Shown here piece by piece: positions 54,885 to 63,651 of a DNA stretch of 64,000 nt. Each line of letters begins with the position of its first letter. Position 1 is the first letter of the stretch. The translations under genes and the position numbers were made by a program. The notes below the pieces were generated by a model, which was not told the origin of the DNA, did no database searches, and was given only the letters and a program-made list of their open reading frames with translations. Origin of the DNA: Rhizobium viscosum (GTDB lineage: Bacteria; Pseudomonadota; Alphaproteobacteria; Rhizobiales; Rhizobiaceae); contig NZ_JADBEC010000001.1 of NCBI RefSeq assembly GCF_014873945.1, positions 2,337,501 through 2,401,500 of the forward strand, given 5' to 3'.

Positions 54885-55316
54885 ATGCAGATCAATCGTA
54901 CAGCTTCGGCCCATTGGTCGGGTGGTCTCAAGGACGGCAAGGGGCAGATCTCGACCCAGAGCGGCGCGCTGAGCAATTATCCCTACGGCTTTGCAAGCCG
55001 CTTCGAAGGCATTGCCGGCACGAACCCTGAGGAGCTTATCGGCGCTGCCCATGCAGGCTGCTTCACCATGGCGCTGTCGCTGATCCTCGGCGAAGCCGGC
55101 CTCAAGGCCGACCATATGGAAACCTCGGCCAAGGTGACGCTGGAAAGCGTCGAAGGCGGCTTTGCCATTACCGCTATCCACCTGTCGCTGTCGGGCAGCA
55201 TTCCAGGCGCCGACCAGGCGAAGTTCGAAGAGCTCGCCGGGATGGCGAAAGCCGGCTGCCCGGTTTCCAAGGCGCTGTCCGCCGTTCCGATCACGCTCGA
55301 CGTTAAGCTCGTCTGA
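54885..55316 (+). CDS. OsmC-type peroxiredoxin
   Basis: The 143-residue protein is an OsmC/Ohr-superfamily peroxidase with the OsmC start (INRTASAHWSGGLKDGKGQISTQSGAL). The redox cysteines are Cys59 (AAHAGCFTMALS) and Cys125 (KAGCPVSKAL), with the conserved Arg39 in FASRFEG. It reduces organic hydroperoxides using small thiols or lipoyl proteins. AGGAGG precedes the start. It stands alone and is closed by a strong terminator. Confidence 0.95.
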   Translation: MQINRTASAHWSGGLKDGKGQISTQSGALSNYPYGFASRFEGIAGTNPEELIGAAHAGCFTMALSLILGEAGLKADHMETSAKVTLESVEGGFAITAIHLSLSGSIPGADQAKFEELAGMAKAGCPVSKALSAVPITLDVKLV

Positions 55317-55340
55317 TCTTTCAAGCCTGTTTTCGTTCCG

Positions 55341-55372
55341 ATGCCGCAGCCTGCCCAGGCTGCGGCATTTTA
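55341..55372 (+). terminator. intrinsic terminator of the OsmC gene
   Basis: A 13-base perfect stem ATGCCGCAGCCTG/CAGGCTGCGGCAT is followed by TTTATTT. Confidence 0.9.
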
Positions 55373-55389
55373 TTTGCATCGCAAAATCA

Positions 55390-55453
55390 TTGACAAGTGA
55401 AGGATGATATTTTACGACTGACGAAATTCAAAATTCGTCAGTCGTAAAATATC
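55390..55453 (+). promoter_or_regulatory. promoter and 48-bp palindromic operator of the TetR-RND operon
   Basis: A consensus -35 TTGACA (55390-55395) precedes a very long inverted repeat. The 20-bp perfect arms 55406-55425 and 55434-55453 (reading GATATTTTACGACTGACGAA and its complement) surround eight bases. The -10 (about 55413) lies inside it. This is long enough for two TetR dimers. It ends 12 bp before the TetR start, so strong autorepression is expected. Confidence 0.8.
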
Positions 55454-55465
55454 AGGCCTGAAACC

Positions 55466-56074
55466 ATGAATGACATCGCGGAAACCACTCTGGACGTCAC
55501 ACGGCAGGAAAATATCACCCGCATCTTGGATGCGGCCGAGCGGCTTTTCCGCCACTACGGCTATTCCAAGACGACCGTCGCGGATGTGGCCCGCGACCTC
55601 GGCATGTCGCCTGCCAATATCTACCGTTTCTTCGCCTCCAAGGTTGAGATCCACCAGGCGATCTGCGGACGCATGCTGGCGATGAGCTATGAGCTTGCGG
55701 CCAATATCTGCCATCAGAAGATCAGCGCTTCCGACCGGCTGCGCCAGTACGTGCGCAGCCAGTACCAGCTGACGCTCGACATGATGCTCGATCAGCAGAA
55801 AGTACATGAGATGGTGATCGTCGCGATCGAACGCGACTGGCATGTTATCGAGAAGCACATCGACTCCATTCACGCATTGATTGCCGACGTTATCCGCGAC
55901 GGCATCGCTGCCGGTGAATTCGCCGACCAGGACCCCGAGGTCGCCTCCCGCTGCTTCGGAGCGGCGACCATCAATCTCTGCCACCCGCAAATGGTTGCCC
56001 AATGTCTTGCCAAGACAAACCGGGCGGCCGTGGACGAACTGATCGAATTTGCGATCAGGGCACTCAGAAAATAA
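55466..56074 (+). CDS. TetR-family repressor of the downstream RND pump
   Basis: The 202-residue protein has a TetR DNA-binding domain (ILDAAERLFRHYGYSKTTVADVARDLGMSPANIYRFFASKVEIHQAI, about 16-60) and a helical ligand domain related to TetR_C proteins of alphaproteobacteria. It is the first gene of a three-gene unit with adaptor and RND permease, and the 48-bp palindrome just before it is its probable operator. Binding of a pump substrate would release repression (family knowledge). Confidence 0.92.
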   Translation: MNDIAETTLDVTRQENITRILDAAERLFRHYGYSKTTVADVARDLGMSPANIYRFFASKVEIHQAICGRMLAMSYELAANICHQKISASDRLRQYVRSQYQLTLDMMLDQQKVHEMVIVAIERDWHVIEKHIDSIHALIADVIRDGIAAGEFADQDPEVASRCFGAATINLCHPQMVAQCLAKTNRAAVDELIEFAIRALRK

Positions 56075-56123
56075 GCGCGGCAAAAACCGTCAAGAAAACC
56101 CGAAACGATCAGGAGTGCGAAAG

Positions 56124-57263
56124 ATGTTTTCGCTCAAGACCTTCAGCAACCGCATGCCGTCCGTCATGAGCCTCGCGCTCGTAAGCGCAGTCGCGCTTGG
56201 CGTCGCCGGCTGCACGGAAGAAAAGGCGGAGGTCAAGGACGTTATCCGGCCAGTCAAGGTCGTCGAGATCGCCAAGGCTAGCGATACCCGTACACTGGAT
56301 TATTCCGGATCCGTGAGGGCGCGCACCGAAATGAACCTCGGCTTCCGCGTCGCCGGCAAGATCACCGAGCGTCTCGTCGATATCGGCGAGCAGGTGAAGC
56401 CGGGTGACGTTCTCGCGCGGATCGACTCGACCGACTATCAGCTTGCGGTGAAGACTGCCGAGGCCAACCTCGCCGCTGCCGAAAAGGCCGTCGAGACGGC
56501 CGATATCGCCAACCGCCGCGCCGAGCAGCTGTTCGACAAGAATGTCGCGCCGAAATCACAGGTCGAGCAGGCTTCTCTCAGCCATGATCAGGCAATTTCG
56601 AGCCGCGACGCTGCCGCTTCCGCGCTCGATCAGGCGAAGAACCAGGTGAGCTATACGGAACTCAAGGCTGACCACCGCGGTATCGTGACCACCATCAATG
56701 CCGATGTCGGACAGGTCGTGGGATCCGGCACGCCCGTCGTTGCCGTTGCCGTCGATGGCGAGAAGGAAGTACAGATCGCGGTGCCCGAAAACGATATCGC
56801 CCAGTTCAAGCCCGGCAAGACAGTGAAGGCGAGCTTTTGGTCCGATGACAAGCTTGTGCTTGACGGCACCGTTCGCGAGGTCGCAGGCAGCGCCGATCAG
56901 CAGTCGCGTACCTTCGCCGTGCGTGTCAGCCTGCCGAACGATCCGCGTGTGCTGCTCGGCATGACGGCGACGATCGAGGCCGATGTCAGCAATATGGATA
57001 CCTACGTTTCCATCCCGCTCAGCGCGCTGGCGCAGAAGGACGGCAGGAAGGTCGTCTGGACCGTCGATCGCGGAACGGCAACCGTGCATTCCCGCGGCAT
57101 CGAGGTCGCCGATTTCACCGGCGATGGCGTGCGCGTAACCAAGGGGCTCGACAATGGCGATCTCGTCGTTGCCGCCGGTACCCAATTCATGAGCGAAAAC
57201 CTGAAGGTCAAGCTTCCCGATCAGCAATCGGCTTCGGCCGATACGGACGCAACCGTCCGCTGA
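56124..57263 (+). CDS. RND efflux periplasmic adaptor lipoprotein
   Basis: The 379-residue membrane-fusion protein has a lipoprotein signal (SAVALGVAGC, lipidated Cys30). The lipoyl halves follow (TEMNLGFRVAGKITERLVDIGEQVKPGDVLARID, HRGIVTTINADVGQVVGSGTPV), flanking a short alpha-hairpin (about 105-165), then the beta-barrel and a C-terminal domain. The start at 56124 follows CAGGAG. It is paired with the permease 25 bp downstream. It is related to NolF-like adaptors. Confidence 0.93.
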   Translation: MFSLKTFSNRMPSVMSLALVSAVALGVAGCTEEKAEVKDVIRPVKVVEIAKASDTRTLDYSGSVRARTEMNLGFRVAGKITERLVDIGEQVKPGDVLARIDSTDYQLAVKTAEANLAAAEKAVETADIANRRAEQLFDKNVAPKSQVEQASLSHDQAISSRDAAASALDQAKNQVSYTELKADHRGIVTTINADVGQVVGSGTPVVAVAVDGEKEVQIAVPENDIAQFKPGKTVKASFWSDDKLVLDGTVREVAGSADQQSRTFAVRVSLPNDPRVLLGMTATIEADVSNMDTYVSIPLSALAQKDGRKVVWTVDRGTATVHSRGIEVADFTGDGVRVTKGLDNGDLVVAAGTQFMSENLKVKLPDQQSASADTDATVR

Positions 57264-57288
57264 AAGAATAGGGAGAGGGAACAGGATC

Positions 57289-60200
57289 ATGGACGCCAAC
57301 ACCACTGAAAAGCGGCCCTTCAATCTTTCGCGCTGGGCGATCGGCCATCCGGGCATCGCACGCTTCCTGTTCGGGCTGATCCTGATCACCGGCGTGCTCG
57401 GCCTGACACGCATGGGCCAGAAGGAAGATCCGGACTTTACCTTCCGCGTCATGGTCGTCCAGGCGCTCTGGCCGGGGGCCTCCCTTCAGGACATGGAAGA
57501 CCAGGTCACCAACAAGATCGAGCGCAAGCTGCAGGAAACCCCGCATCTCGACTGGGTGAAGTCCTATACGCGTGCCGGCAGCACAATCATCACCGTGCAG
57601 GTAAAGGGTGATACGGATTCCGCCCAGGTGGCAGACGCCTTCTACCAGGTGCGCAAGAAGGTCGGCGATATCAGCGGCGACCTGCCGCAGGGCCTGCTCG
57701 GCCCGTATTTCAACGACGAATTCGGCGACACTTTCATCACGCTGCATTCGATCAGCGGCGACGGTTATTCCTATCCTGAGCTGAAAAAGTACGCGATCCA
57801 GGCGCGTGACATGCTGCTGACGACGCCTGGTGTCGAAAAGGCCGTCGTCATCGGCGATCAGCCGGAGAAGATCTATATCGACGTCTCCTCCAAGGCGCTC
57901 GCCGAGCGCGGGCTGACGATTCCCGACCTTCAGAATGCCATCAAGGGCCAGAATGCCGTTGACCCCGCGGGCAATGTCGATACCGGTCTACGTTCGGTGC
58001 GTATCTCGGTCGAAGGCAATGTCCACAAGGTAGAAGATATCCGCGAACTGCGCCTGCGCTCCGGCAATCAGGTGACGCGCCTCGGCGATATCGCCACCGT
58101 CACCTCCGGCCTCGAAGATCCCTACCAGCGCAAGTACCGGTATAACGGGCACGATAGCGTGCAGGTCGGCGTCGTCATGGCCAAGGGCTTCAAGGTCACT
58201 GACGTCGGCAAGGACGTGGACGCGACCTACAAACGCTTCGAGGACTCGCTGCCTTACGGCGTCTCGGTCGATCAGATTTCCAACCAGCCTGACGTCGTGA
58301 CCGATGCAGTCAGCGAATTCATGCATGCGCTCGGCGAAGCGCTCGCCATCGTGCTCATCGTCTCGTTCCTGTCAATCGGCTGGCGCTCGGGTCTTGTCAT
58401 CGCCATCGCCATTCCTCTGGTATTGGCTGCGACCTTTGCCATCATGTACGAACTCGGCATCGACCTGCAGCGCATCTCGCTCGGCGCTCTCATCATCGCG
58501 CTCGGCCTGCTCGTCGACGATGCAATGATCGTCGTGGAATTGATGGAGCGAAAGCTCGAGGAAGGTCTCGTCAAGATCGATGCGGCGAGCTTCGCCTATT
58601 CCTCGACTGCCTTCCCGATGCTGACGGGCACGCTGATCACGACCGCCGGCTTCATTCCCGTCGGCTTTGCGGCATCGACGGCCGGCGAATATGTGCGCTC
58701 GCTCTTCTATGTCGTCGGCATTGCGCTGGTGACTTCCTGGTTCGTGGCGGTCTATTTTACGCCATGGCTCGGCTACATGATCCTGAAGCAGCGCAAACAT
58801 GCGGGAGGCGATCATCATGACGTGTTCGACACGCGCTTTTATCGCGGTCTGCGTCGTACAGTCGGTTGGGCGGTGCGCCATCGGGTCATCGTGCTCGCGC
58901 TGACGCTTGCCACTTTCGTCACCAGTCTCTGGAGCTTCCAGTTCATTCCGCAGAACTTCTTCCCGCAGTCCTCCCGTCCGGAAATCCTCGTCGATCTCTG
59001 GCTGCCGGAGGGAACCAGCATCAAGCAGGTGGAAGTCGAGGCCAAGGCGCTCGAAGCCAAGATGATGGACGACCCCGACAAGAAGTTCATCGCCACCTAT
59101 ATCGGCGAAGGCGCACCGCGCTTCTTCCTGCCGCTCGACCAGCAGCTGCGCAACCCGAACTATGCCCAGCTCCTGATCATGGCCAATGACGAACCGGCCC
59201 GCGAGCGGCTGATCACCAAGCTCAGGACGATCCTGGCAGAAGATTTCCCCGATATCCGCGGCAAGGTCGATCGTCTCTTCCTCGGCCCGCCGACGGGCTG
59301 GCCGGTGCAGATGCGCGTGATGGGTCCGGATCGTGCCGAAGTGCGCAGGATCGCCGATCAGGTGAAGGAGCGTTTCAACAGGGATCCGATACTCGGTGCC
59401 GTTCATGACGACTGGCTGGAACCGGTGCCGGCGATGAAGCTGGTCATCGACCAGGACCGTGCCCGCGCACTCGGCGTCACCTCGCAGCGCGTTCGCCAGA
59501 TGCTGCAGACCGCCATGTCCGGCGCGCCGCTCGACGACTTCCGCGACGGCGAGGAGACGGTTTCGATCGTCGCCCGTGAGCCGGATGCGAACCGTTCGCT
59601 GCTCTCGGCCGTCAACTCGGTCTATGTGCCGACGGATTTCGGCGGTTTCGTCCCGGTCTCGCAGATCGCCAAGGTCGTGCCTGTCGTTGAACAGGGCCTC
59701 GAATGGCGGCGCGACCGCCTGCCGACGATCAGTGTCCGCGCGACGCTGCCCGATGGCATTCAGTCGAACGACGTGGTGACCAAGCTCTACAACGACATGC
59801 AGGATCTGCGCGACAGCCTGCCCGCAGGTTACAAGATCGAGATCCAGGGTGGGGCCGAGGATTCGGCCGAAAGCCAGGCTTCGATCGCGGCCAAGGCGCC
59901 GATCATGCTCGTCGTCATCATGATCCTGCTGATGGCCCAGTTGCAGCATTTCGGCAAGGCGATGCTCGTCTTTGCCACCGGTCCGCTCGGCATCATCGGC
60001 GCGGCCTCGGCCCTGCTGATCAGCGGCGCGCCCTTCGGCTTCGTGGCGATCCTCGGCGTCATCGCGCTGCTCGGCATCATCATCCGCAACTCGATCATTC
60101 TCGTCGACCAGATCGACCAGAATATCAAGGCGGGCATGCACAGGCAGGAGGCGATCATCAGCGCGGCTGTGAACCGCTTCCGGCCGATCACGCTGACGGC

Positions 60201-60438
60201 GCTGACGGCGGTGCTGGCGCTGATCCCGATCTCGCGCGGCGTCTTCTGGGGTCCGCTCGCCTACGCCATGATGGGCGGCATCCTTGTCGCCACCGTGCTG
60301 ACCATCCTCGTGCTGCCGGCCGGCTATGCCCTGTTCTTCGGCCGCGAGCCGAAGGCCAGGAATGACGAACATGCCAATGCCAACCAGGAAGAGGCGGATG
60401 GGGATATCCATCATCCGCCGGCATTGGCAGCCGAATGA
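57289..60438 (+). CDS. RND efflux permease, AcrB superfamily (NolG/VexF-like)
   Basis: The 1049-residue pump has twelve membrane segments and two periplasmic loops. TM1 is in WAIGHPGIARFLFGLILITGVLG. The TM4 proton-relay aspartates are in LIIALGLLVDDAMIVVELMERK. The second repeat has LLGIIIRNSIILVDQID, where the TM10 lysine of AcrB is replaced by Arg-Asn. The loop start GQKEDPDFTFRVMVVQALWPGAS is typical of a branch separate from AcrB/MexB. It ends with an acidic and His-containing tail. No outer-membrane factor is encoded here. Substrate unknown. Confidence 0.94.
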   Translation: MDANTTEKRPFNLSRWAIGHPGIARFLFGLILITGVLGLTRMGQKEDPDFTFRVMVVQALWPGASLQDMEDQVTNKIERKLQETPHLDWVKSYTRAGSTIITVQVKGDTDSAQVADAFYQVRKKVGDISGDLPQGLLGPYFNDEFGDTFITLHSISGDGYSYPELKKYAIQARDMLLTTPGVEKAVVIGDQPEKIYIDVSSKALAERGLTIPDLQNAIKGQNAVDPAGNVDTGLRSVRISVEGNVHKVEDIRELRLRSGNQVTRLGDIATVTSGLEDPYQRKYRYNGHDSVQVGVVMAKGFKVTDVGKDVDATYKRFEDSLPYGVSVDQISNQPDVVTDAVSEFMHALGEALAIVLIVSFLSIGWRSGLVIAIAIPLVLAATFAIMYELGIDLQRISLGALIIALGLLVDDAMIVVELMERKLEEGLVKIDAASFAYSSTAFPMLTGTLITTAGFIPVGFAASTAGEYVRSLFYVVGIALVTSWFVAVYFTPWLGYMILKQRKHAGGDHHDVFDTRFYRGLRRTVGWAVRHRVIVLALTLATFVTSLWSFQFIPQNFFPQSSRPEILVDLWLPEGTSIKQVEVEAKALEAKMMDDPDKKFIATYIGEGAPRFFLPLDQQLRNPNYAQLLIMANDEPARERLITKLRTILAEDFPDIRGKVDRLFLGPPTGWPVQMRVMGPDRAEVRRIADQVKERFNRDPILGAVHDDWLEPVPAMKLVIDQDRARALGVTSQRVRQMLQTAMSGAPLDDFRDGEETVSIVAREPDANRSLLSAVNSVYVPTDFGGFVPVSQIAKVVPVVEQGLEWRRDRLPTISVRATLPDGIQSNDVVTKLYNDMQDLRDSLPAGYKIEIQGGAEDSAESQASIAAKAPIMLVVIMILLMAQLQHFGKAMLVFATGPLGIIGAASALLISGAPFGFVAILGVIALLGIIIRNSIILVDQIDQNIKAGMHRQEAIISAAVNRFRPITLTALTAVLALIPISRGVFWGPLAYAMMGGILVATVLTILVLPAGYALFFGREPKARNDEHANANQEEADGDIHHPPALAAE

Positions 60439-60441
60439 GGC

Positions 60442-60470
60442 AATGGCGCGGTCGAGGCCGCGCCATTTTT
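60442..60470 (+). terminator. intrinsic terminator of the TetR-RND operon
   Basis: A perfect 10-bp stem AATGGCGCGG/CCGCGCCATT with a six-base loop runs into five T residues right after the RND stop codon. Confidence 0.9.
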
Positions 60471-60591
60471 GTTTCAGCTCATCCGGTTCGGCAGCTAGCC
60501 GGTAAAGCCTAATATTTTCCAGCGGCCGAGAAGACGATGGCGCTAAACGGGAGTAAAGATCGCTCTACATAAGCTTGAGGGAGGTGTGGCC

Positions 60592-62505
60592 GTGGCCGAT
60601 TACCGTCTGGAAGCGAGCTGGAGTCCGGTCGAAGGAAGCTTTGGGCGCTTCACCTTCACGCTATTCAATCTGTCCACCAAACCGCTGTCCGGCTTTACGC
60701 TTGCCTACACGTCGTTAACTCGCGTGGCGGACAAGTATGTCGCCGAGGGTGCGGCACTGAAGCGGCGCGTGGCGAATTTTCATGAGTATTCTCCGCCTGA
60801 GGGGCTCACCATCAAGCCAGGTGGCAGCTGGCAGTTTACGGTGGAAGGCCTGACGAACAGACCGAAGCATGTCACGTCGGGCATCAAATCCGCCTACCTT
60901 ACGCTGGCCGATGGCCGGCACGTGCCCGTCAGCTTTGGCGATCTGATGCTCGCTGGTGCCGAGCGCGGCGAATTGCAGGAGCTTCTGCCGAGGGGCGAGG
61001 TGACGGAGCCCTTCTCGCTGCTGCCCTGGCCGTTGTTCTTGTCGTTGCGGCCGGACGATATGCCGCCCGTCGCGCTTTATCCGGCAGCTGGCTCGAGTGC
61101 CAAGAATATCAGGGCCGTAGAGAAGGTGCTCGCCCTCTACCAGCGGCTCTTTCCGGCGGAAAACGTGCCTTTCACGCTGCAGCCGGTTCAGGGGGGGCGG
61201 CAGATCCGCTTCAAGGGGGAATCCTCGATCATGGAGGCGGCCTATGAACTGCGTTTCACGGCACAGGAGATCATTCTTGGCACCGACGATGCGGGTGGGC
61301 TGCTTTACGGGTTGATCAGTCTTGCGCAACTGCTGCATGGAGCGCGCCACAATCCGGAAACCTTCCAGTTTCCAGTCTTCGGCACTATCGCCGATCAGCC
61401 CCGCTACACATGGCGCGGCTGTCATCTCGATGTTAGCCGGCAGTTTTATCCGGTCCCTGATATCAAACGGCTGATCGATATCCTCGCCTGGAACAAGCTC
61501 AATGTTTTTCACTGGCATCTGACCGACGATGAAGCCTGGCGGCTGGAGATCAAGGCCTATCCTGAGCTTACGGAGATCGGTGCAAAACGCGGGCCTGACG
61601 AAATCCTGTTGCCGCAGCTCGGCGATGGCGCGGAGCCGCGTTCAGGATTTTACAGCCAGGAAGATGTCCGCGGGATCGTTGCTCATGCAGGCATGCTGCG
61701 TGTCGAAGTCGTGCCGGAGATCGATATACCCGGTCACAGCTCCGCAGCACTCCTCTCCCTCCCGCGGCTCGTCGATGGACAGGAGGCGCCGGACGGTTAC
61801 CGGTCGGTGCAGGGATATCCAAACAATGCGCTCAATCCAGCGGTCGAATTCACTTATGAGTTCCTCGGCAAGGTGTTCGACGAAATGCTCCCGCTCTTTC
61901 CGTCCGATTATATTCATATCGGCGGCGACGAGGTGCCGCACGGCTCTTGGCTTGCCTCGCCGCTTTGCAGAGCGCTGATGGAGCGTGAGAAGCTTGCGGG
62001 CACGGCCGAACTGCAATCCTATTTCCTCCGGCGGATCAAGGCGATGCTTGCCGAGCGCGGCAAGAAGCTTGCCGGCTGGAACGAGGTTTCGCAGGGCGGC
62101 GGCGTCGATCGCGTGGGCACGCTGCTGATGGCCTGGGAGAAGCCGGAGGTCGGTATCGAGCTTGCGGGTGAGGGCTATGATATCGTCATGACGCCGGGTC
62201 AGGCCTACTATCTCGACATGGCGCAGGCCGAAGACTGGCGAGAGCCGGGTGCCAGCTGGGCCGGCTTCACGCCACCGGAAAAGACCTATGCCTACGAAGC
62301 CGAAGGCGAGTTGGCTGAGGAGCTGAGAGAGCGGATGCGCGGTATCCAGGCCTGCATCTGGGGCGAGAATTTCGTCTCGCGGGCCTATTTCAATCGCCTG
62401 GTTTTCCCGCGGCTATCGGCCGTCGCCGAAGCGGCCTGGACTCCCTGTCTGCGAAAGGACTGGCTGCGCTTTGCCGCGATCGTCCGGATGTGGCCGACGC
62501 TCTAG
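60592..62505 (+). CDS. beta-N-acetylhexosaminidase, glycoside hydrolase family 20
   Basis: The 637-residue enzyme has an N-terminal beta domain (1-150), the small GH20b domain (ALYQRLFPAENVPFTLQPVQGGRQ onward) and the catalytic barrel from about 270. Its landmarks are RYTWRGCHLDVSRQFYPV, NVFHWHLTDDEAWRLEI, and the Asp446-Glu447 pair in HIGGDEVPHGSW for substrate-assisted hydrolysis. WGENF comes near the end. It has no signal peptide and should cleave imported chitobiose-type or GlcNAc glycosides in the cytosol. The start is read as GTG 60592 after GGGAGG; GTG 60586 is too close to the ribosome-binding site. It is convergent with the ROK kinase gene. Confidence 0.92.
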   Translation: MADYRLEASWSPVEGSFGRFTFTLFNLSTKPLSGFTLAYTSLTRVADKYVAEGAALKRRVANFHEYSPPEGLTIKPGGSWQFTVEGLTNRPKHVTSGIKSAYLTLADGRHVPVSFGDLMLAGAERGELQELLPRGEVTEPFSLLPWPLFLSLRPDDMPPVALYPAAGSSAKNIRAVEKVLALYQRLFPAENVPFTLQPVQGGRQIRFKGESSIMEAAYELRFTAQEIILGTDDAGGLLYGLISLAQLLHGARHNPETFQFPVFGTIADQPRYTWRGCHLDVSRQFYPVPDIKRLIDILAWNKLNVFHWHLTDDEAWRLEIKAYPELTEIGAKRGPDEILLPQLGDGAEPRSGFYSQEDVRGIVAHAGMLRVEVVPEIDIPGHSSAALLSLPRLVDGQEAPDGYRSVQGYPNNALNPAVEFTYEFLGKVFDEMLPLFPSDYIHIGGDEVPHGSWLASPLCRALMEREKLAGTAELQSYFLRRIKAMLAERGKKLAGWNEVSQGGGVDRVGTLLMAWEKPEVGIELAGEGYDIVMTPGQAYYLDMAQAEDWREPGASWAGFTPPEKTYAYEAEGELAEELRERMRGIQACIWGENFVSRAYFNRLVFPRLSAVAEAAWTPCLRKDWLRFAAIVRMWPTL

Positions 62506-62557
62506 AATTCTGTTTTAGGCGATCCGGCAAAGCCGCCGCACAGTTATCGGAGTTGCA

Positions 62558-63469
62558 CTATGCAGCTTCAGCCTTGAGGCCCAGAAGTGCCGCGCCGATC
62601 AGGCCCGGTTCGATACGGCATTCGCTGCGCACGACCAGCGGGCGGTCGAATTTCCGCAGGATACGAGCGCGCACCGCCTGATCCAGCTCCGCCAGCAGCG
62701 GCTCCACATTCGAGAGGCCGCCGCCCACGGGCACGATGGTCGCGCCTGTGATGTTGATGGCGAGTGCCAAGGGCGAGGCGACGAGATCGACATAGACGTC
62801 AATCGTGCGGTTGGCCTTCTCCTCGCCGTTGCGCCAGTTGGCGATGATTTCCTCGCTGGAGAAATCGAGATCGTGCAGCGTCTTGTGCAGGCGTTCCAGA
62901 CCACGTGCGCCGCCGACGGTATCGACACAGCCCTTCTGGCCGCAGCCGCAGGAATAGGCGGGGATGGCAACCGGCGGAGTGCCTGCCTGCGATGCGATGA
63001 TCGGGCCATGGCCCCACTCGCCGGCAAAGCCGCCCGACGCATTGATGAGGCGACCATCCGAGACGACGCCGCCGCCGACGCCGGTGCCGAGGATCGCGCC
63101 GAAGACGATGCGATGGCCGCGACCGGCGCCGAGTTCGGCTTCCGCCATGGCGAAACAATCGGCATCATTGGCGATCAGCACGGGCAGGCCGAGCTCAGTC
63201 TCCAGGTCGGCTGCGAGGTTGCGGTCGTGGATGCAGGGGATATTGGCGACGATGAGGCGCTGCGTGTCCGGGTCGACGACACCGGCAATCGAGAGCGCAA
63301 TGCGCGAGGGCTGCTCGCCGGCCTCAGCGATAAAGCTCCTCAGCGTCTCGACGAAGGCCGGGAAGTCATCCTTGGGGGTCGGGCGGCGGCCAAGCGGTAC
63401 GATGTCGGATTCCGAATGCGCAATCCCGCCCTTGATGGCGGAGCCTCCGATATCGAATGAAATAATCAT
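62558..63469 (-). CDS. ROK-family sugar kinase, N-acetylglucosamine kinase-like
   Basis: The 303-residue kinase starts with the ASKHA phosphate loop (FDIGGSAIKGG) and has catalytic Asp in IANDADCFAMAEA. GAILGTGVGGGVV binds ATP, and the ROK zinc site has Cys174/176/181 in SCGCGQKGCVDTV. NagK-type enzymes phosphorylate GlcNAc. Adjacency to the GH20 hexosaminidase supports that substrate, but glucose or fructose kinases of the family look similar. No helix-turn-helix is present, so it is an enzyme rather than a ROK repressor. The start is at ATG 63469. Confidence 0.88.
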   Translation of the reverse strand: MIISFDIGGSAIKGGIAHSESDIVPLGRRPTPKDDFPAFVETLRSFIAEAGEQPSRIALSIAGVVDPDTQRLIVANIPCIHDRNLAADLETELGLPVLIANDADCFAMAEAELGAGRGHRIVFGAILGTGVGGGVVSDGRLINASGGFAGEWGHGPIIASQAGTPPVAIPAYSCGCGQKGCVDTVGGARGLERLHKTLHDLDFSSEEIIANWRNGEEKANRTIDVYVDLVASPLALAINITGATIVPVGGGLSNVEPLLAELDQAVRARILRKFDRPLVVRSECRIEPGLIGAALLGLKAEAA

Positions 63470-63651
63470 CTGAGCCTGCCAATTGTCTGTGCTTGGCGTC
63501 TGCTCGCACTCTTGGCGACGGATTACAAGGATTATTCGATAAATGAACAAAGCCTGATCGTTATGATCTGATAATTTCATCCGCCAAGGTCATGCTATTG
63601 GCATATTACATGGGCAAGCTTCCTATCATTCACCTTTCCGACGCCGGATTC

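Noticed and set aside
58372..60414. A 680-codon frame antisense to the RND permease at 57289
   Set aside because: It follows from the codon bias of the GC-rich plus-strand gene. Its composition (rich in Arg, Asp, His) is typical of shadow frames and no family motif is seen.
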